Under the pieces are notes generated by a model, which saw only the letters and a program-made list of their open reading frames with translations, made no database searches and had not been told where the DNA came from. DNA of 64,000 bases from Chitinophaga sp. E66 (GTDB lineage: Bacteria > Bacteroidota > Bacteroidia > Chitinophagales > Chitinophagaceae). How positions within the stretch are numbered: position 1 is the first letter of the stretch; each line of letters starts with the position of its first letter. The position numbers and the translations under genes are program-made. Positions 1 to 10,387 of this stretch are shown here, piece by piece. Location: assembly GCA_019285755.1 (NCBI GenBank), contig CP079103.1, positions 2,666,001-2,730,000 on the forward strand. Reading direction: 5' to 3'.

Positions 1-1438
1 ACTGATGCTCTTGCCGATTACGTTTTTTGAAAACAAAATGCTGGGAGATATTCTTCAGCGAGCGCAAGACCATGAGCGAATCAGGAGTTTCATTATGAAT
101 AATTCCCTGAACATGGTGTTCTCAACACTTACTTTCGTAGTGTTCGGAATAATATTATCGTTTTACAACGCCACCATCTTCTATATCTTTTTAGCAGGAA
201 GTATGTTGTATGTGGCCTGGGTCACAGGTTTTCTACGCCTGCGGCGTAAACTCGACTGGGAATATTTTGAACTGGTATCTCGTAACCAGAGCTACTGGGT
301 AGAGACAATCAGTGGTATCCAGGACATAAAAATCAACAATTACGAAAACCAAGACGTTGGAAATGGGAAGATATTCAGGCTCGTTTGTATAAGGTGAACG
401 TCCGGTCCATGAACATTAATAATGTACAAAACCGGGTGCTCAATTCATCGACAATATTAAAAACCTGGCGATCACCTTCTTTTGTGCCAAAGCTGTCATC
501 CGTGGAGAAATGACGTTCGGCGTCATGATCTCCACGCAATTCATCATCGGAATGCTAAATGGGCCGGTCTCTCAATTTATTCAATTCATCGTTTCCTTCC
601 AATTTGCGAAAATGAGTTTCCTGCGGCTGAACGAAATCCATCAATTGGAAGACGAACACGAACATGTTGGAAGCAATCCTATCGACCTACCTGAGATAAA
701 AAGCCTGGTACTCAATAACGTATCCTTTGCTTATACAAGAAATAGCCTCCCTGTGCTAAAAACATCCGGCTGCTCATACCAGAAGGAAAGGTTACCGCCA
801 TCGTTGGCGACAGCGGATCCGGCAAATCCACCCTCCTCAAACTCATCCTGCGACTATACAAGCCCTCAGCCGGAGATATCCTGATAGGCAACATGAATAT
901 CAATAACATCAGCCTTAAACAGTGGCGGGATAAATGTGGCGCCGTCATGCAGGACGGAAAGATCTTCAACGATACTATACTGAATAACATAGTCCTGGAC
1001 GATGAAAAAATAGATTACAATAAACTAAAAAAGCGCTGGAGACCGCCAATATAGCCACAGAAATTGAAAAGCTCCCCTGGGATATCAGACCATGATGGGC
1101 GAACAAGGCAGAGGGTTAAGCGGCGGACAGAAACAACGGATACTCATTGCCCGGGCGCTCTACAAAGATCCCGATTACCTTTTCTTCGACGAAGCAACCA
1201 ATGCCTTAGACACCATCAATGAGCAGAAGATTGTATCCGCACTAGACAATGTCTTCAAAAACAAAACGGTCGTTGTCGTCGCTCACCGGCTCAGTACTAT
1301 CCGGAAAGCAGATCAGATTGTCGTCATGCAGGACGGATTTGTCACTGAAGTCGGTAGTCATGATCGTTTAATGAAACTCAAGAACAGGTACTTCCAACTG
1401 GTACAGTCACAGTTAGATCTAAGCGCGCCGATACTTAA
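1..1438 (+). CDS. ABC exporter (bacteriocin/peptide type), permease-ATPase, 5' partial
   Basis: C-terminal part of an exporter half-transporter; the beginning, where a C39 peptidase domain may lie, is outside the window. A transmembrane stretch is encoded at about 95-240, followed by the cytoplasmic-loop motif GDILQR seen in this family. The ATPase carries Walker A GDSGSGKST (about 806-832), signature LSGGQKQR (1116-1139), Walker B YLFFDEAT and the H-loop VVAHRLST. The reading frame breaks near 355, 440, 770, 1035 and 1090. As read, the ATPase runs in frame into the following HlyD gene. A one-base correction near 1415 would end it at the TAA at 1436, so this end is inferred. With the adaptor downstream it should move a peptide out of the cell. 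Confidence 0.85.
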
Positions 1439-1496
1439 AACAGAAAGTGCCGCCCCTGAAAATACCCCAGCACTTACCTTAAAAATGAGACCACTC

Positions 1497-2840
1497 ATGA
1501 ACAATAAGCAATCTGCCAACCATGTAGCGGTACAATCCAGCCATTTCGGGACAGACCGGACGGAAGAAGTAAGGGATATCATTGAGCGGATGCCATCTGG
1601 ATTTGGGCTCAGGGTAACGGCTATCGTTTTATTCCTGTTTGTAACAATGATCGCATTTGGCTGGCTGATTCGCTATCCTGATATAATCCGGGGAAAGCTC
1701 ACCGTCAATACGCCTGTTGCTCCAATAAAACTGGTTGCAAATGCGGCGGGTAAAATAAGGCTGAATGATATTTCTTCGCAATCTGATGTTAAAAGCGGCG
1801 ATGTGGTAGCCTGGATAGAAAACGCCACATCGTACGACACCCTCCGGATGATCAGGCAGATTTTAACCGGTTTCGATCCTAACAATGCACGCAACACAAC
1901 TATTCTTTCCCGCTTACCGGCAACCGCCTCCCTCGGAACGCTCACCACGAAGTACTATGTCTTTCTCGCAAGCTTGCATCAAATGTCAAACTTTATAAAC
2001 GATCAGTTATATGACAAACAGATAATGGCGCTCCAGGATCTTCACAAACACCAGGTCAGCGAAATCACTTTCAGTAGCGAGCGGATCGGTATTAATACAC
2101 GCAGCCTGGAATATTCAGGAAAATTCCTGAAACGCGATTCTTTACTGTTTGCCGGCAAGGTGGCTGCAGAAGCAGAGCTCGACCGGACCAGCATGAGCTA
2201 TCTGAGCTCAAGGGCCGGGGTTTCCATGGCATATAGCAGTCAGATAGACGCTAAAAAACAGGCCCAGCAAACCATGAGTAGGATCGCAGAGATAACGGTG
2301 CAAAAAAGTGAAAAGCAAAAAGAATTGGAAATCGGATTACTGGCCGCCTATAACGACCTGGTAGACAATATAACATTATGGGAACAACGTTATTTGTTCC
2401 GCTCCCCATTTGAAGGGAAACTGCAGTTCCTGAAGTTCTGGACAGATAACCAGTACGTGCAAGAACAGGAGCCCGTGTTCGCTGTGGTACCTACAGACCG
2501 GTCGCCCTATGGACAAGTAACGCTGCCGGCGTTCGGAGCGGGGAAAGTGCAGATCGGACAGGAAGTGATCGTTAAATTAGACGATTACCCATATAATGAG
2601 TATGGATCCATAACCGGCACCGTGCATGCCATTTCCCTGACGACCAATACCGAAAGAACCAATCAGGGCGATATAGAGACATACCTTGTGACGGTGCATT
2701 TTCCAACCGGCCTTATTACGAATTATGGCAAACAAATCGCATTCAGGCACGAATCGAAAGGGGAAGCCGAAATAATTACGCACGACCGGCGGCTTATCGA
2801 ACGCCTGTTCGACAATCTTAAATATGCTTTGAATAAATAA
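1497..2840 (+). CDS. HlyD-family membrane-fusion adaptor
   Basis: Periplasmic adaptor that links the upstream inner-membrane ABC exporter to an outer-membrane channel. From the ATG at 1497 it encodes 447 residues, unbroken. A short cytoplasmic N-terminus is followed by one transmembrane helix (about residues 38-60, RVTAIVLFLFVTMIAFGW), a biotinyl-lipoyl-like half (VKSGDVVAWIENA), a long helical hairpin (about 150-300) and a C-terminal beta domain with the returning lipoyl half (YLFRSPFEGKLQF). The order exporter then adaptor is the usual one for bacteriocin-type secretion loci in Bacteroidota. The substrate is unknown and no precursor peptide was recognised nearby. Confidence 0.88.
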   Translation: MNNKQSANHVAVQSSHFGTDRTEEVRDIIERMPSGFGLRVTAIVLFLFVTMIAFGWLIRYPDIIRGKLTVNTPVAPIKLVANAAGKIRLNDISSQSDVKSGDVVAWIENATSYDTLRMIRQILTGFDPNNARNTTILSRLPATASLGTLTTKYYVFLASLHQMSNFINDQLYDKQIMALQDLHKHQVSEITFSSERIGINTRSLEYSGKFLKRDSLLFAGKVAAEAELDRTSMSYLSSRAGVSMAYSSQIDAKKQAQQTMSRIAEITVQKSEKQKELEIGLLAAYNDLVDNITLWEQRYLFRSPFEGKLQFLKFWTDNQYVQEQEPVFAVVPTDRSPYGQVTLPAFGAGKVQIGQEVIVKLDDYPYNEYGSITGTVHAISLTTNTERTNQGDIETYLVTVHFPTGLITNYGKQIAFRHESKGEAEIITHDRRLIERLFDNLKYALNK

Positions 2841-2910
2841 TTGGTAAAACTTTGGGGTTGCTGGGCCTTACGCCAGCCATCAAGACCGATATTCTCCACA
2901 CTTTCGCGGA

Positions 2911-3156
2911 ATGAAGACCATCCGCTACTTGGCAACATTCGGCGAACAACAGCGCAAAGTGGAACTGAAGGAAGTCTCCGGCACCGGAGGCCTCTGGTTT
3001 CTACAAATTGACGATTTCTACCTCGCACATTTCACCCGGTCTCAATCCCGGTGGTCATGCTGTTTTCAGGAGGCCCCGGAATGGGTAACAGCCGCAGACA
3101 TGCAGATCCTGTGCGATATGGTGGCCGATGCCGCCCACGCAGGCGCAAACGGATGA
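2911..3156 (+). CDS. Small hypothetical protein, 81 aa
   Basis: Short soluble protein, MKTIRYLATFGEQQRKVELK at its start, with no signal peptide or membrane segment. I do not recognise the family. It reads without interruption, sits 70 bp after the HlyD gene on the same strand and is followed closely by the DUF72 gene, so it may be co-transcribed with either. Its composition (Trp- and Cys-containing, mixed charge) is compatible with a real folded protein, but there is no motif to assign a role. Confidence 0.5.
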   Translation: MKTIRYLATFGEQQRKVELKEVSGTGGLWFLQIDDFYLAHFTRSQSRWSCCFQEAPEWVTAADMQILCDMVADAAHAGANG

Positions 3157-3184
3157 TACGGCTGGTGGGATTTTTGCATGATAC

Positions 3185-3206
3185 ATAACGATAAAGCGAT
3201 CGTTAT
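3185..3206. promoter_or_regulatory. Inverted repeat over the DUF72 start
   Basis: Perfect 8-bp arms, ATAACGAT (3185-3192) and ATCGTTAT (3199-3206), separated by 6 bases. The right arm overlaps the ATG at 3205. It could be an operator or an RNA hairpin hiding the start; it could also be chance. Confidence 0.3.
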
Positions 3207-3962
3207 GAAAGAAAAGCAGACAGGACTTTACCACTCCGGAACCAGCGGCCTCGTGCTGCCCGTCCCCAATAAACAGGCATTTCCACCCGCATACAAGGAT
3301 AAAAGCAGGCTGGCATATTACGCATCCTTATTCAACAGTATCGAGATCAACCGCTCATTCTATACCGTGCCAATGGCCAATACGGTAAAACGGTGGACGG
3401 AAGAGGTGCCCGCTGGGTTCACTTTCACCTACAAGCTTTGGCGCGGCATCACCCATGTGAAAGACCTCGCGTACCGCGACGAAGACGTTACCCGGTTCAT
3501 GAGCGTTATAGAAGGCGCCGGCAGCAAAAAGGCTGCCTGCTCGTGCAATTACCGCCCGCGGCATCCGTACAGTTCCTGGAGAAAACGGCCCGCCTGTTGT
3601 CTCTCATCCGCTCTGAAGACATTTCCGGCCAATGGAAAATAGCCCTGGAACTGCGGCATGCTTCCTGGTATACGCCAGAGGCATACGCAATGGCCGATGA
3701 AGCGGGCGCCAGTATCGTACTGCATGATATGCCCCGCTCAGCCAACGAGCGCCTTAACCCCGCGGCGCCGTTCGTTTACCTCCGCTTCCATGGCCCCGCC
3801 GGCGATTACAAAGGCGGATATGCCGCTACCCATCTCCGCTTCAGGTGCAGGCAGATACGGGCGTGGCGAAGGGAAGGCAAAGACGTATTCGTCTATTTCA
3901 ATAACACCATCGGAGACGCCATCCACAACCTTACCGAACTGAACCAGATGGTGTCCCGGTAA
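3205..3962 (+). CDS. DUF72 (YecE-like) protein
   Basis: About 250 residues of the DUF72 family, a TIM-barrel-like family of unknown function. Hallmarks are the early GTSGLVLP, FNSIEINRSFYTVP, the K-L-W-RGITH segment and near the end VFVYFNNTIGDAIHN. The frame shifts once near 3530 (AAAAAGG then CTGC); restoring one G joins the two halves perfectly. I chose the ATG at 3205 because family members begin just before GTSG; an in-frame ATG at 3178 is the alternative. An 8-bp inverted repeat overlaps this start. Confidence 0.85.
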
Positions 3963-3977
3963 ATGCCTACGCTTTCA

Positions 3978-4361
3978 TCAATGAAATTTGTAACCCAGTC
4001 CTGCCGTCCATATCCAGGCATCGGACTTATTATGAAAAAACGCCGGCACGATCAGCACCAGGCTCCGGTAATCCAAGCGTGGCCCAATTCCAAGCCGTGG
4101 CTCCGCTTTGCCGCTTACGATCAACAACGAAGGGAAAGCGGCCAGCGCAATACCGACGTCTTTTCCGACTTTCAGTTTCAGGTGGGGGCCGCCTACGTTA
4201 AACGCAATGGTACGATCGCCGAAAGAGACGCCTGCCATGCCTTCCAGTCCAACGGACACTTTACGGCGCGTACGGTTGACAGTCGAATCGGAGGATTGTG
4301 CAGACAGCAAATGGTTGGCCATGAGCAGCAGGCTCATGAGTAAACAAGTCTTCATATACAT
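3978..4361 (-). CDS. Exported hypothetical protein, 127 aa
   Basis: Intact gene with a clear Sec signal peptide (MYMKTCLLMSLLLMANHLLSAQ, cleavage after SAQ) and a mature part of alternating hydrophobic and polar residues ending in an aromatic, GLGYKFH, as in small outer-membrane beta-barrel proteins. The family is not recognised. It is convergent with the DUF72 gene, whose stop lies 15 bp away, and starts 19 bp after the end of the chromate transporter gene on the same strand, so it may be the last gene of that transcript. Confidence 0.7.
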   Translation of the reverse strand: MYMKTCLLMSLLLMANHLLSAQSSDSTVNRTRRKVSVGLEGMAGVSFGDRTIAFNVGGPHLKLKVGKDVGIALAAFPSLLIVSGKAEPRLGIGPRLDYRSLVLIVPAFFHNKSDAWIWTAGLGYKFH

Positions 4362-4380
4362 GTGGTTGATGGATTAGCAA

Positions 4381-5545
4381 TCAAGGGAACAGCGCTTTCA
4401 ATGCGATACCCGCCAGCGCTGCCAGTAGAATGATCAGAGGCTCCGGCACCTTTCGGGTACGATAGAGCACCAGTGCCGTTATTACTGCCAGGCCAATGGT
4501 CCAGCCGTCGGTCAGGAGCGCCTCCCCAATACGATCACCGCGCCGGATATAGCGCCTATCGCAGCCGCGGTCACCCCATCCACGAATGCTTTAATAGCAG
4601 GATGTTTCCCATATTTACGGAAATACGGCGCCGGCAAAACGGTGAATAAATAACAGGGGAAGAAAGTAGCGAAACTGGCAACGCATGCGCCGGGAAACCC
4701 TGCTACCAGGAACCCGATAAACCCGACGGTAATCACCACCGGGCCGGGGGTGATCATAGCCACGGCTACCGCATCCACAAACTGCTGCTCATTCAGCCAG
4801 CCGTATTCCTTCACTACCCCGCCATATAAAAAAGGAACGATGGCCAGCCCGCTGCCGAATACAAAAGCCCCCGCCTTCGTGAAGTACAGCAATATCTTCC
4901 ACAAAACGCCACTGTTGCTTTCCCCTGCGCCCTGCAGCAGAGGCATTAACACCAAAGAAGCCGTACCCCGGCCGGACCACCGGATACCTTTAGGCGGAGA
5001 TTTCACCCACCAATACAACACGCCCGCGCCCAAAAACAACCAGACGTTCTCCGTTTCGAAGATCACCGTATAGGCGGCTGACAGTAAATACAAGCCAATA
5101 AGCCATTTATTTCCGCCTACGGACTTGGTCGTCAGTTTCCAGGCGCCTATGGCAATTATCCCGATCACGGCCGCGCCGACGCCGTAGAATACTGCCTGCA
5201 TGAGGGGAATTCCTTCAAAAGGGTATACACCCAGCCCAGCGCCAGCACCATCAAGAATGAAGGTAACACGAACGCCAGCCCGGCCAGCGTTGCGCCCCAT
5301 ATCCCGTAATGAACGTAACCGATGTAAATCCCCAGTTGCGCGGCCAGCGGACCGGGCGCCAGCTGCGCCAACGCCATGCCTTCGCGGTAATCTTCCTCAC
5401 TGATCCATCCTTTGCGTTCCACGAGGTCGCGGTGCATATAGCCGACCAGCGCCACGGGGCCCCGAAGCCCCGGTACCGAGGCGGAGGAAATACACAAGAA
5501 GGTCGCGGAGCGAATACTGCGGAGCAGATTTGAGGAAGCGTTCAT
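4381..5545 (-). CDS. chrA: Chromate transporter ChrA
   Basis: Full-length two-domain (CHR-type) chromate efflux protein of the inner membrane, with about a dozen hydrophobic segments. The N-terminal half shows VALVGYMHRDLVERKGWISE and LAQLAPGPLAAQLGIYIG; the second half repeats the pattern with FGSGLAIVPFLYGG and AVAMITPGPVVITVGFIG, the duplicated PGP motifs typical of the family. Frames change near 5510, 5465, 5220 and 4525. Restoring one T and one G near 5465 recreates the family FGGP motif, and one G at 4525 restores the C-terminus ending at 4381. It follows the ChrB-domain regulator by about 65 bp on the same strand, a chromate-resistance operon. Confidence 0.9.
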
Positions 5546-5610
5546 ACCTGCAATTTCGGACGGTTGGGCATCGGAAAATAGCACGTAAATAACTCCGCTT
5601 TGTACGGATT

Positions 5611-6458
5611 TTACTTTTGAGGAAGTTGCTTCCGGAATTCGGAAGGGCTTTTGCCAGTATGCTTTTTGAATATGCGTGTAAAATGGCTCTGATCGGAGAA
5701 ACCCGTCAGGTAAGCGATCTCGGTGAGGCTATGCCGGGTTTCCAGCAGCTGGATGGCTTTCTCGATGCGCAGTTTGCGGATGTAATCGCCGAAAGAAAGG
5801 TTATCGAAGTACTTGGAAAACTCGCGGGAGAGATAGGAGGGTGTACCTGCAGGGTATCGGAGAGGCCTTTCAGGCTCAGGCTGAGATTAGTGTCTATCTG
5901 GTCCTGAATGAGCTCCCGGAGTTCCTTTGCCCAGTCGGGCACCTTTTTGCCTTTAGATGCCTGCTGATGAAGAAACTTCTGGAACACTTCCAGCAACAGG
6001 TTCTCGAACGGCTGCTGGGTGTGGCTGACATGCCGGAGGTGCTGTGCCCAGCTATAGAGCGCATCATACAGGAGCATGCCTTTTTCCAGCAGGCGCTGAT
6101 CGTCGGGTTCGTTGTAGGCAAGTCCGGCGGATATTGCCCAAAGTCCGGACGCCTGTGCCGCAAGTTCGTGCCGGTCGGTGTCTGCACCACGAACGATTGG
6201 CGCCATCACCTGCACTGCCGGATCGGAAATATTATGCCGGGCAATAAGGTAATCGAAGGTGCATTGGTCTTCGTGATGGGTGTATTCCACACAGGGAATA
6301 TCGAAAGGCGTGGCGCCGAGAGATGCGGCAAGCGGGATGACCTGGTCGAAAGGCACATATATTATCTCCGCGTCCGCGTCAATAAACCGGCGGATGAGCC
6401 ATGGGCAGGCAAGTCTGTCTATCTTGGGGCGTTCCCGGGTAATCCATTTCATAACCAT
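5611..6458 (-). CDS. ChrB-domain / AraC HTH fusion regulator
   Basis: About 282 residues. The first 150 match the chromate-resistance ChrB C-terminal domain (KWITRERPKIDRLACPWLIR, then CVEYTHHEDQCTFDYL, PIVRGADTD). The last 100 form an AraC-type helix-turn-helix: LSDTLQ, then, after one lost base near 5838, a LSREFSKYF helix, KAIQLLE, LTEIAYLTGFSDQSHFTRIF and KSPSEFRK. The ChrB part would sense chromate or a related signal and the AraC part bind DNA, giving a one-component regulator. It precedes chrA on the same strand and diverges from exonuclease III. ChrB proteins usually pair this domain with a different N-terminal regulator domain, so the arrangement is unusual. Confidence 0.85.
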
Positions 6459-6527
6459 TCCAAATATAGCGCAAATAGCCGTTTATGGGATAATTACCCC
6501 TTGGGAAGAATGTCCTATCTTCGGCAA

Positions 6528-7304
6528 ATGAAAGTAGCCACCTATAACGTGAACGGCGTAAACGGCCGTCTGCCCGTATTGTTACGCTGGCTGGATGAAA
6601 GCAGGCCGGACGTCGCCTGCCTGCAGGAGCTGAAAGCCCCGGAAGAGAAATTCCCCCTGCAGGCTATCCAGGACGCAGGGTACCAGGCGATCTGGCATGG
6701 CCAGAAAAGCTGGAACGGTGTGGCCATCCTTTCCCGGCACGGTATGCCGGCAGAAATCACCCGCGTGCTGCCCGGCGATCCGGAAGACGTAAATAGCCGC
6801 TACATCGAAGCAGAAGTGCAGGGCATCACCCTCGGCTGCCTGTATCTGCCGAACGGAAATCCCGCACCGGGACCTAAATTCGATTATAAGCTCAGCTGGT
6901 TTGCAAGGTTCCATCTCCATGCACAGGAACTCATTTCCTCCGGAAAACCGGTGGTGCTCGCGGGCGACTATAACGTCATCCCCACAGAACGCGACGTTTA
7001 TAAACCCGAACGCTGGCTTGACGATGCGCTCTTCCGGCCAGAGACCCGCGCGGCATACGAAAGGCTCCTTTCTCAGGGATGGACCGATGCTCTCCGCAAA
7101 CTCTATCCTGAAGAAACCATCTATACTTTCTGGGATTACTTCCGCAACGCCTTCGGCCGTAATGCCGGGCTGCGTATCGACCACTTTCTGCTCAGCCCGT
7201 CTATACAAAGCAGGCTGAAAAACGGCGGGGTCGACAAATACGTCCGCGGCTGGGAGAAATCCAGCGACCATGCGCCGGTCTGGATCGAGCTGAAGGACAA
7301 ATAA
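6528..7304 (+). CDS. xth: Exodeoxyribonuclease III (AP endonuclease family)
   Basis: Intact 258-residue EEP-fold nuclease for base-excision repair. It begins MKVATYNVNGVNGRLPVLL; the metal ligand is in CLQELK, the catalytic Asp-Asn pair in LAGDYNVIPTERDV, and the C-terminal His in SSDHAPVWIEL. RIDHFLLS is also typical. The ATG at 6528 gives the canonical N-terminus; the open frame extends upstream only as an antisense shadow of the chrB gene. A candidate -7 element (TATCTTCG) lies about 10 bp before the start. The stop abuts the convergent DUF481 gene. Confidence 0.95.
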   Translation: MKVATYNVNGVNGRLPVLLRWLDESRPDVACLQELKAPEEKFPLQAIQDAGYQAIWHGQKSWNGVAILSRHGMPAEITRVLPGDPEDVNSRYIEAEVQGITLGCLYLPNGNPAPGPKFDYKLSWFARFHLHAQELISSGKPVVLAGDYNVIPTERDVYKPERWLDDALFRPETRAAYERLLSQGWTDALRKLYPEETIYTFWDYFRNAFGRNAGLRIDHFLLSPSIQSRLKNGGVDKYVRGWEKSSDHAPVWIELKDK

Positions 7305-8038
7305 TCAGAAATACTTCTCGAATGTCAGCCCGTAATTCATGAACAGGTTTTCCCGTTCCGTCCGGTTGATCTTGTTGTAATTCAAAGCCGCCGTCAGCGC
7401 CAGCCATGATCGCAACTTAACCGACAATGCATTTGTGCTTTTCAGGATGTAATCGTCCAGGTAACTTAAAGATTGCTGGTAATAATGCGTGCCTTCCAGT
7501 ACGAAGATCTTACTAATGGTAAATTTATATTGTACGCGCAGGGAGTTACGGAAGGTATGGTAAACGTCCTGTATCGTGTCTTTCAGCAGCAGGTCGTTGT
7601 TCTCGAACAGGATGCCGTTGCTGATATTTAGTCTTGCCACGGGCTTATCTATGAGTTCATACGCCGCACCCAGGCCGCCCTGGAATTGGTCGTTTACTTT
7701 AAGTGAGTAACTTTTCAGGTAACTGGTCAACCCCAATAATAAAACCGCCGCTCTTCGCCCGGGTAAAGATTGAAGTTCAGGGAGGCAGAGAAGTCGCTGT
7801 TGGTACGGGCGTCATCCTGCTTGCCAAAGATATATCCCATATCAGCGTTCAGTACGATGTTCTTCTTGCTCACTTTGAAGGTAAGCCCGTTGTTGAGCAG
7901 GTACGAGGCGCCGTCCTGCGTCTTGTTGACGGAGCCGGTGGAGCCGTATTTGAAGTAATAATGCGTGGAATCCGAAAACTGTGCATGGACTGTACAAACC
8001 ACAAACATCAACAAAAAAGCTAATCCCAATTTTCTCAT
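7305..8038 (-). CDS. DUF481 outer-membrane protein
   Basis: About 245 residues with a signal peptide (MRKLGLAFLLMFVVCTVHAQ) and amphipathic strands, ending KYF. The order of strands (YLLNNGLTFKVSKKNIVLNA, FNLYPGEERRFYYWG, LTSYLKSY, GGLGAAYELID, LNISNGILFE) fits DUF481, the YdiY-like beta-barrel family. The frame breaks once at about 7732 in a run of four G on the coding strand; a fifth G joins YYWG to LTSYL. A near-perfect palindrome lies about 50 bp upstream of the start. Confidence 0.8.
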
Positions 8039-8373
8039 AACCCGGCAGGCCGCAATTTGCGTGCCGCTGATATCTCTATCTTCTTGAAATACAGTATTTC
8101 AGGGACGCCGGCATTATTGCACTGACCTTATAAGAATTTCGACATAACAATAGGGTCGCTTCCATTTTCACCGTTATATAGTCAGACCGGACCGTCAAAC
8201 GGCCATGCGCTTATGTTCCGGCAGCATATAACAACAATTTACCGGCCCAATTCACCACTTCAGGTAATAGATTTTAACAGAATATTATAAATTGATTCAC
8301 AATAATCTATCCTTAATTGTGTTTTAGAAAGGTATTTTTGTATTTTGTCACGCAACCTACAACTTGTGCCATT
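8039..8373. other. Intergenic region with palindrome 8085-8101
   Basis: 335 bp without a convincing gene between the divergent DUF481 and acyltransferase genes. It holds a perfect palindrome, TGAAATAC (8085-8092), one base, GTATTTCA (8094-8101), which is a reasonable operator for the DUF481 gene. The rest is AT-rich and no RNA gene was recognised. Confidence 0.45.
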
Positions 8374-9278
8374 TTGAGTATAGTTCTCTATTACCTGCTG
8401 CTACCGGTCGTTTACCTGATCAGTATTCTTCCGTTTCCGCTGCTGTATTTGTTGTCAGACGTATTTTTCGTCCTGATCTATCATGTTGCGGGGTATCGTA
8501 AGAAAGTCGTTCGCCAGAACCTGGCCAATTCGTTTCCGGATAAAACCGAAGCGGAGCGCGACCGCATCTGCCGGGATTTCTACCGTTATTTCTGCGATCT
8601 GTTCCTGGAAACATTCAAAACACTGACCATCAGCAAGGCTGCCATGCTCCGGCATTGCGCCCTCACGCCGGAAACTGTCGCCCTTTTCAAGCGGCTGCAT
8701 GCCGAAGGGAAAAGCGTAGTACTGGTAATGGGGCACAAAGGCAACTGGGAATGGGCGGGCAATTCTTTCAGCATCCTCTGCCCGCAACAACTGTACGTTG
8801 TATATCATCCGCTTGGCAACAAGCACTTCAACGGGCTGATGTACAATATGCGGACTCGCTTCGGCACCAAGCTCATCGCCATGCAGGACACTTTCCGGGA
8901 AATGGTAAAGCTCCGGGGAGAGATCAACGCTACCGCCCTGATCGCTGACCAGTCCCCGCGGCCGGATACTGCCCAGTGGGTGCCGTTCCTCCACCAGGAC
9001 ACACCCGTTTTTACCGGCACCGAGCGCATCGCCTCTAAAATGAACTACCAGGTAGTGTATGTTTCCGTCACCCGCCTCAAACGCGGCTATTACTCGGTTT
9101 CCGCAGAAGTGCTCGTTGAAAGCCCCGCACAGGAAGCCCCGGGCAAATCACTACCCTCCATACCGCCAGGCTCGAAGCCGACATCATCGCCCAGCCGGCT
9201 ACCTGGCTGTGGACGCACCGGAGATGGAAGCATAAAAGACAACAACAGACTGAGACACCAACACCAGCCACCGTTTAA
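8374..9278 (+). CDS. Lysophospholipid acyltransferase (LpxL/HtrB-like)
   Basis: Membrane-bound acyltransferase of the lipid A biosynthesis family, about 300 residues. An N-terminal hydrophobic helix (IVLYYLLLPVVYLISILPFP) is followed by RQNLANSFPDKTEAER, the HKGNWEWAG block (variant of the H-x4-D/E catalytic motif) and ADQSPRPDTAQWVPF. The C-terminus shifts frame near 9140; one restored base gives a tail ending at the TAA at 9276. No ATG fits the N-terminus, so the TTG at 8374 is a tentative start. The desaturase gene begins 9 bp after the stop, suggesting a lipid-modification operon. Confidence 0.85.
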
Positions 9279-9287
9279 AAGCACGCA

Positions 9288-10324
9288 ATGTTAGAAGGAA
9301 AACAACTGATTCTCGCCACCAAGCCATTCGCCCAGGAGAAACGCTCCCTGAGCTGGTGGTACACGCTCTCTACTTTATGCCTCCTCATTGCGTCGCTGAC
9401 CGCCACGCTGATGATCCCTTACCTCGGCGTAAGGATCGCCTTCAGCGTACTGTCCGGCCTGCTGATCGTTCGGATGTTCATCATCTACCACGATTACCTG
9501 CACCATTCCATTCTGAAGAACAGTCCTGCAGCCAATGCCATCATGACCATATTCGGCATTTACATCCTGGCACCCACCAGCATCTGGAAACGCTCGCACG
9601 ACTATCACCATCAGCACAATTCCAAGCTCTATAGCGCCAGCATAGGCTCTTATCCCGTGGCCACGGCGGAAGGCTTCGCCAATATGAGCCGTAAAGACCG
9701 CAGGATGTACCTGTTTACCCGCCACCCGCTGACGATCCTCTTCGGCTACCTTTTTATGTTCATGATCGGGATGTGCGTTAACTCGTTTGTCGCCAGCCCC
9801 CGCCGTCATTATGACGCACTGATCGCGCTGGTAGTGCATATCGCGCTTTCGGCCGTAGTAGTGATCACTGCCGGCTGGATCTCCGGATCTTATTCCTGCT
9901 GGTACCGGTATTTATCGCCTGCGCAATCGGGACATACCTGTTTTACGCACAGCACAACTTCCCCGGCGTAATTTTCAATACGAAAGAGGAATGGTGTTAT
10001 GAAGACGCTGCACTGCTGTCGTCCAGCCACATGGTGATGAGCCCGCTGATGGCGTGGTTTACAGGCAATATCGGCCTCCATCACATCCACCACCTGAATG
10101 CCCGCATCCCGTTCTACCGCCTGCCGGAAGCGTATGCGCAGATCCCCGAGCTGCAGACCGCTACTACCACCTCGCTGAGCTGGAAAGACATCCGCGCCTG
10201 CCTGCAACTGAAAGTTTGGGACCCGCATACGCAGAAGATGACCGGCATCAAGGAAATCCGCCGGCAAACGGCCTACCGTACCCGGAAAGTACAGCCCTCG
10301 TTGCCCAAGCCCGCGGCAGGTTGA
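9288..10324 (+). CDS. Membrane fatty-acid (acyl-lipid) desaturase
   Basis: About 345 residues. All three histidine boxes of the di-iron membrane desaturases are present: HDYLHH (near 9490), HDYHHQH (near 9600) and HHIHHLN (near 10080). Two pairs of membrane helices lie between them (LCLLIASLTATLMIPY, AFSVLSGLLIV, ILFGYLFMFMIG and one near 9880). One frame shift near 9885 separates the last third, which reads on to the TGA at 10322. It would introduce a double bond into acyl chains in the inner membrane, in keeping with its acyltransferase neighbour. Confidence 0.9.
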
Positions 10325-10387
10325 TAAACTCTATTGACTTCAATTTCTTCCGATATAAAGGTGGCACTCCCAATGCCACCTTTTCCT

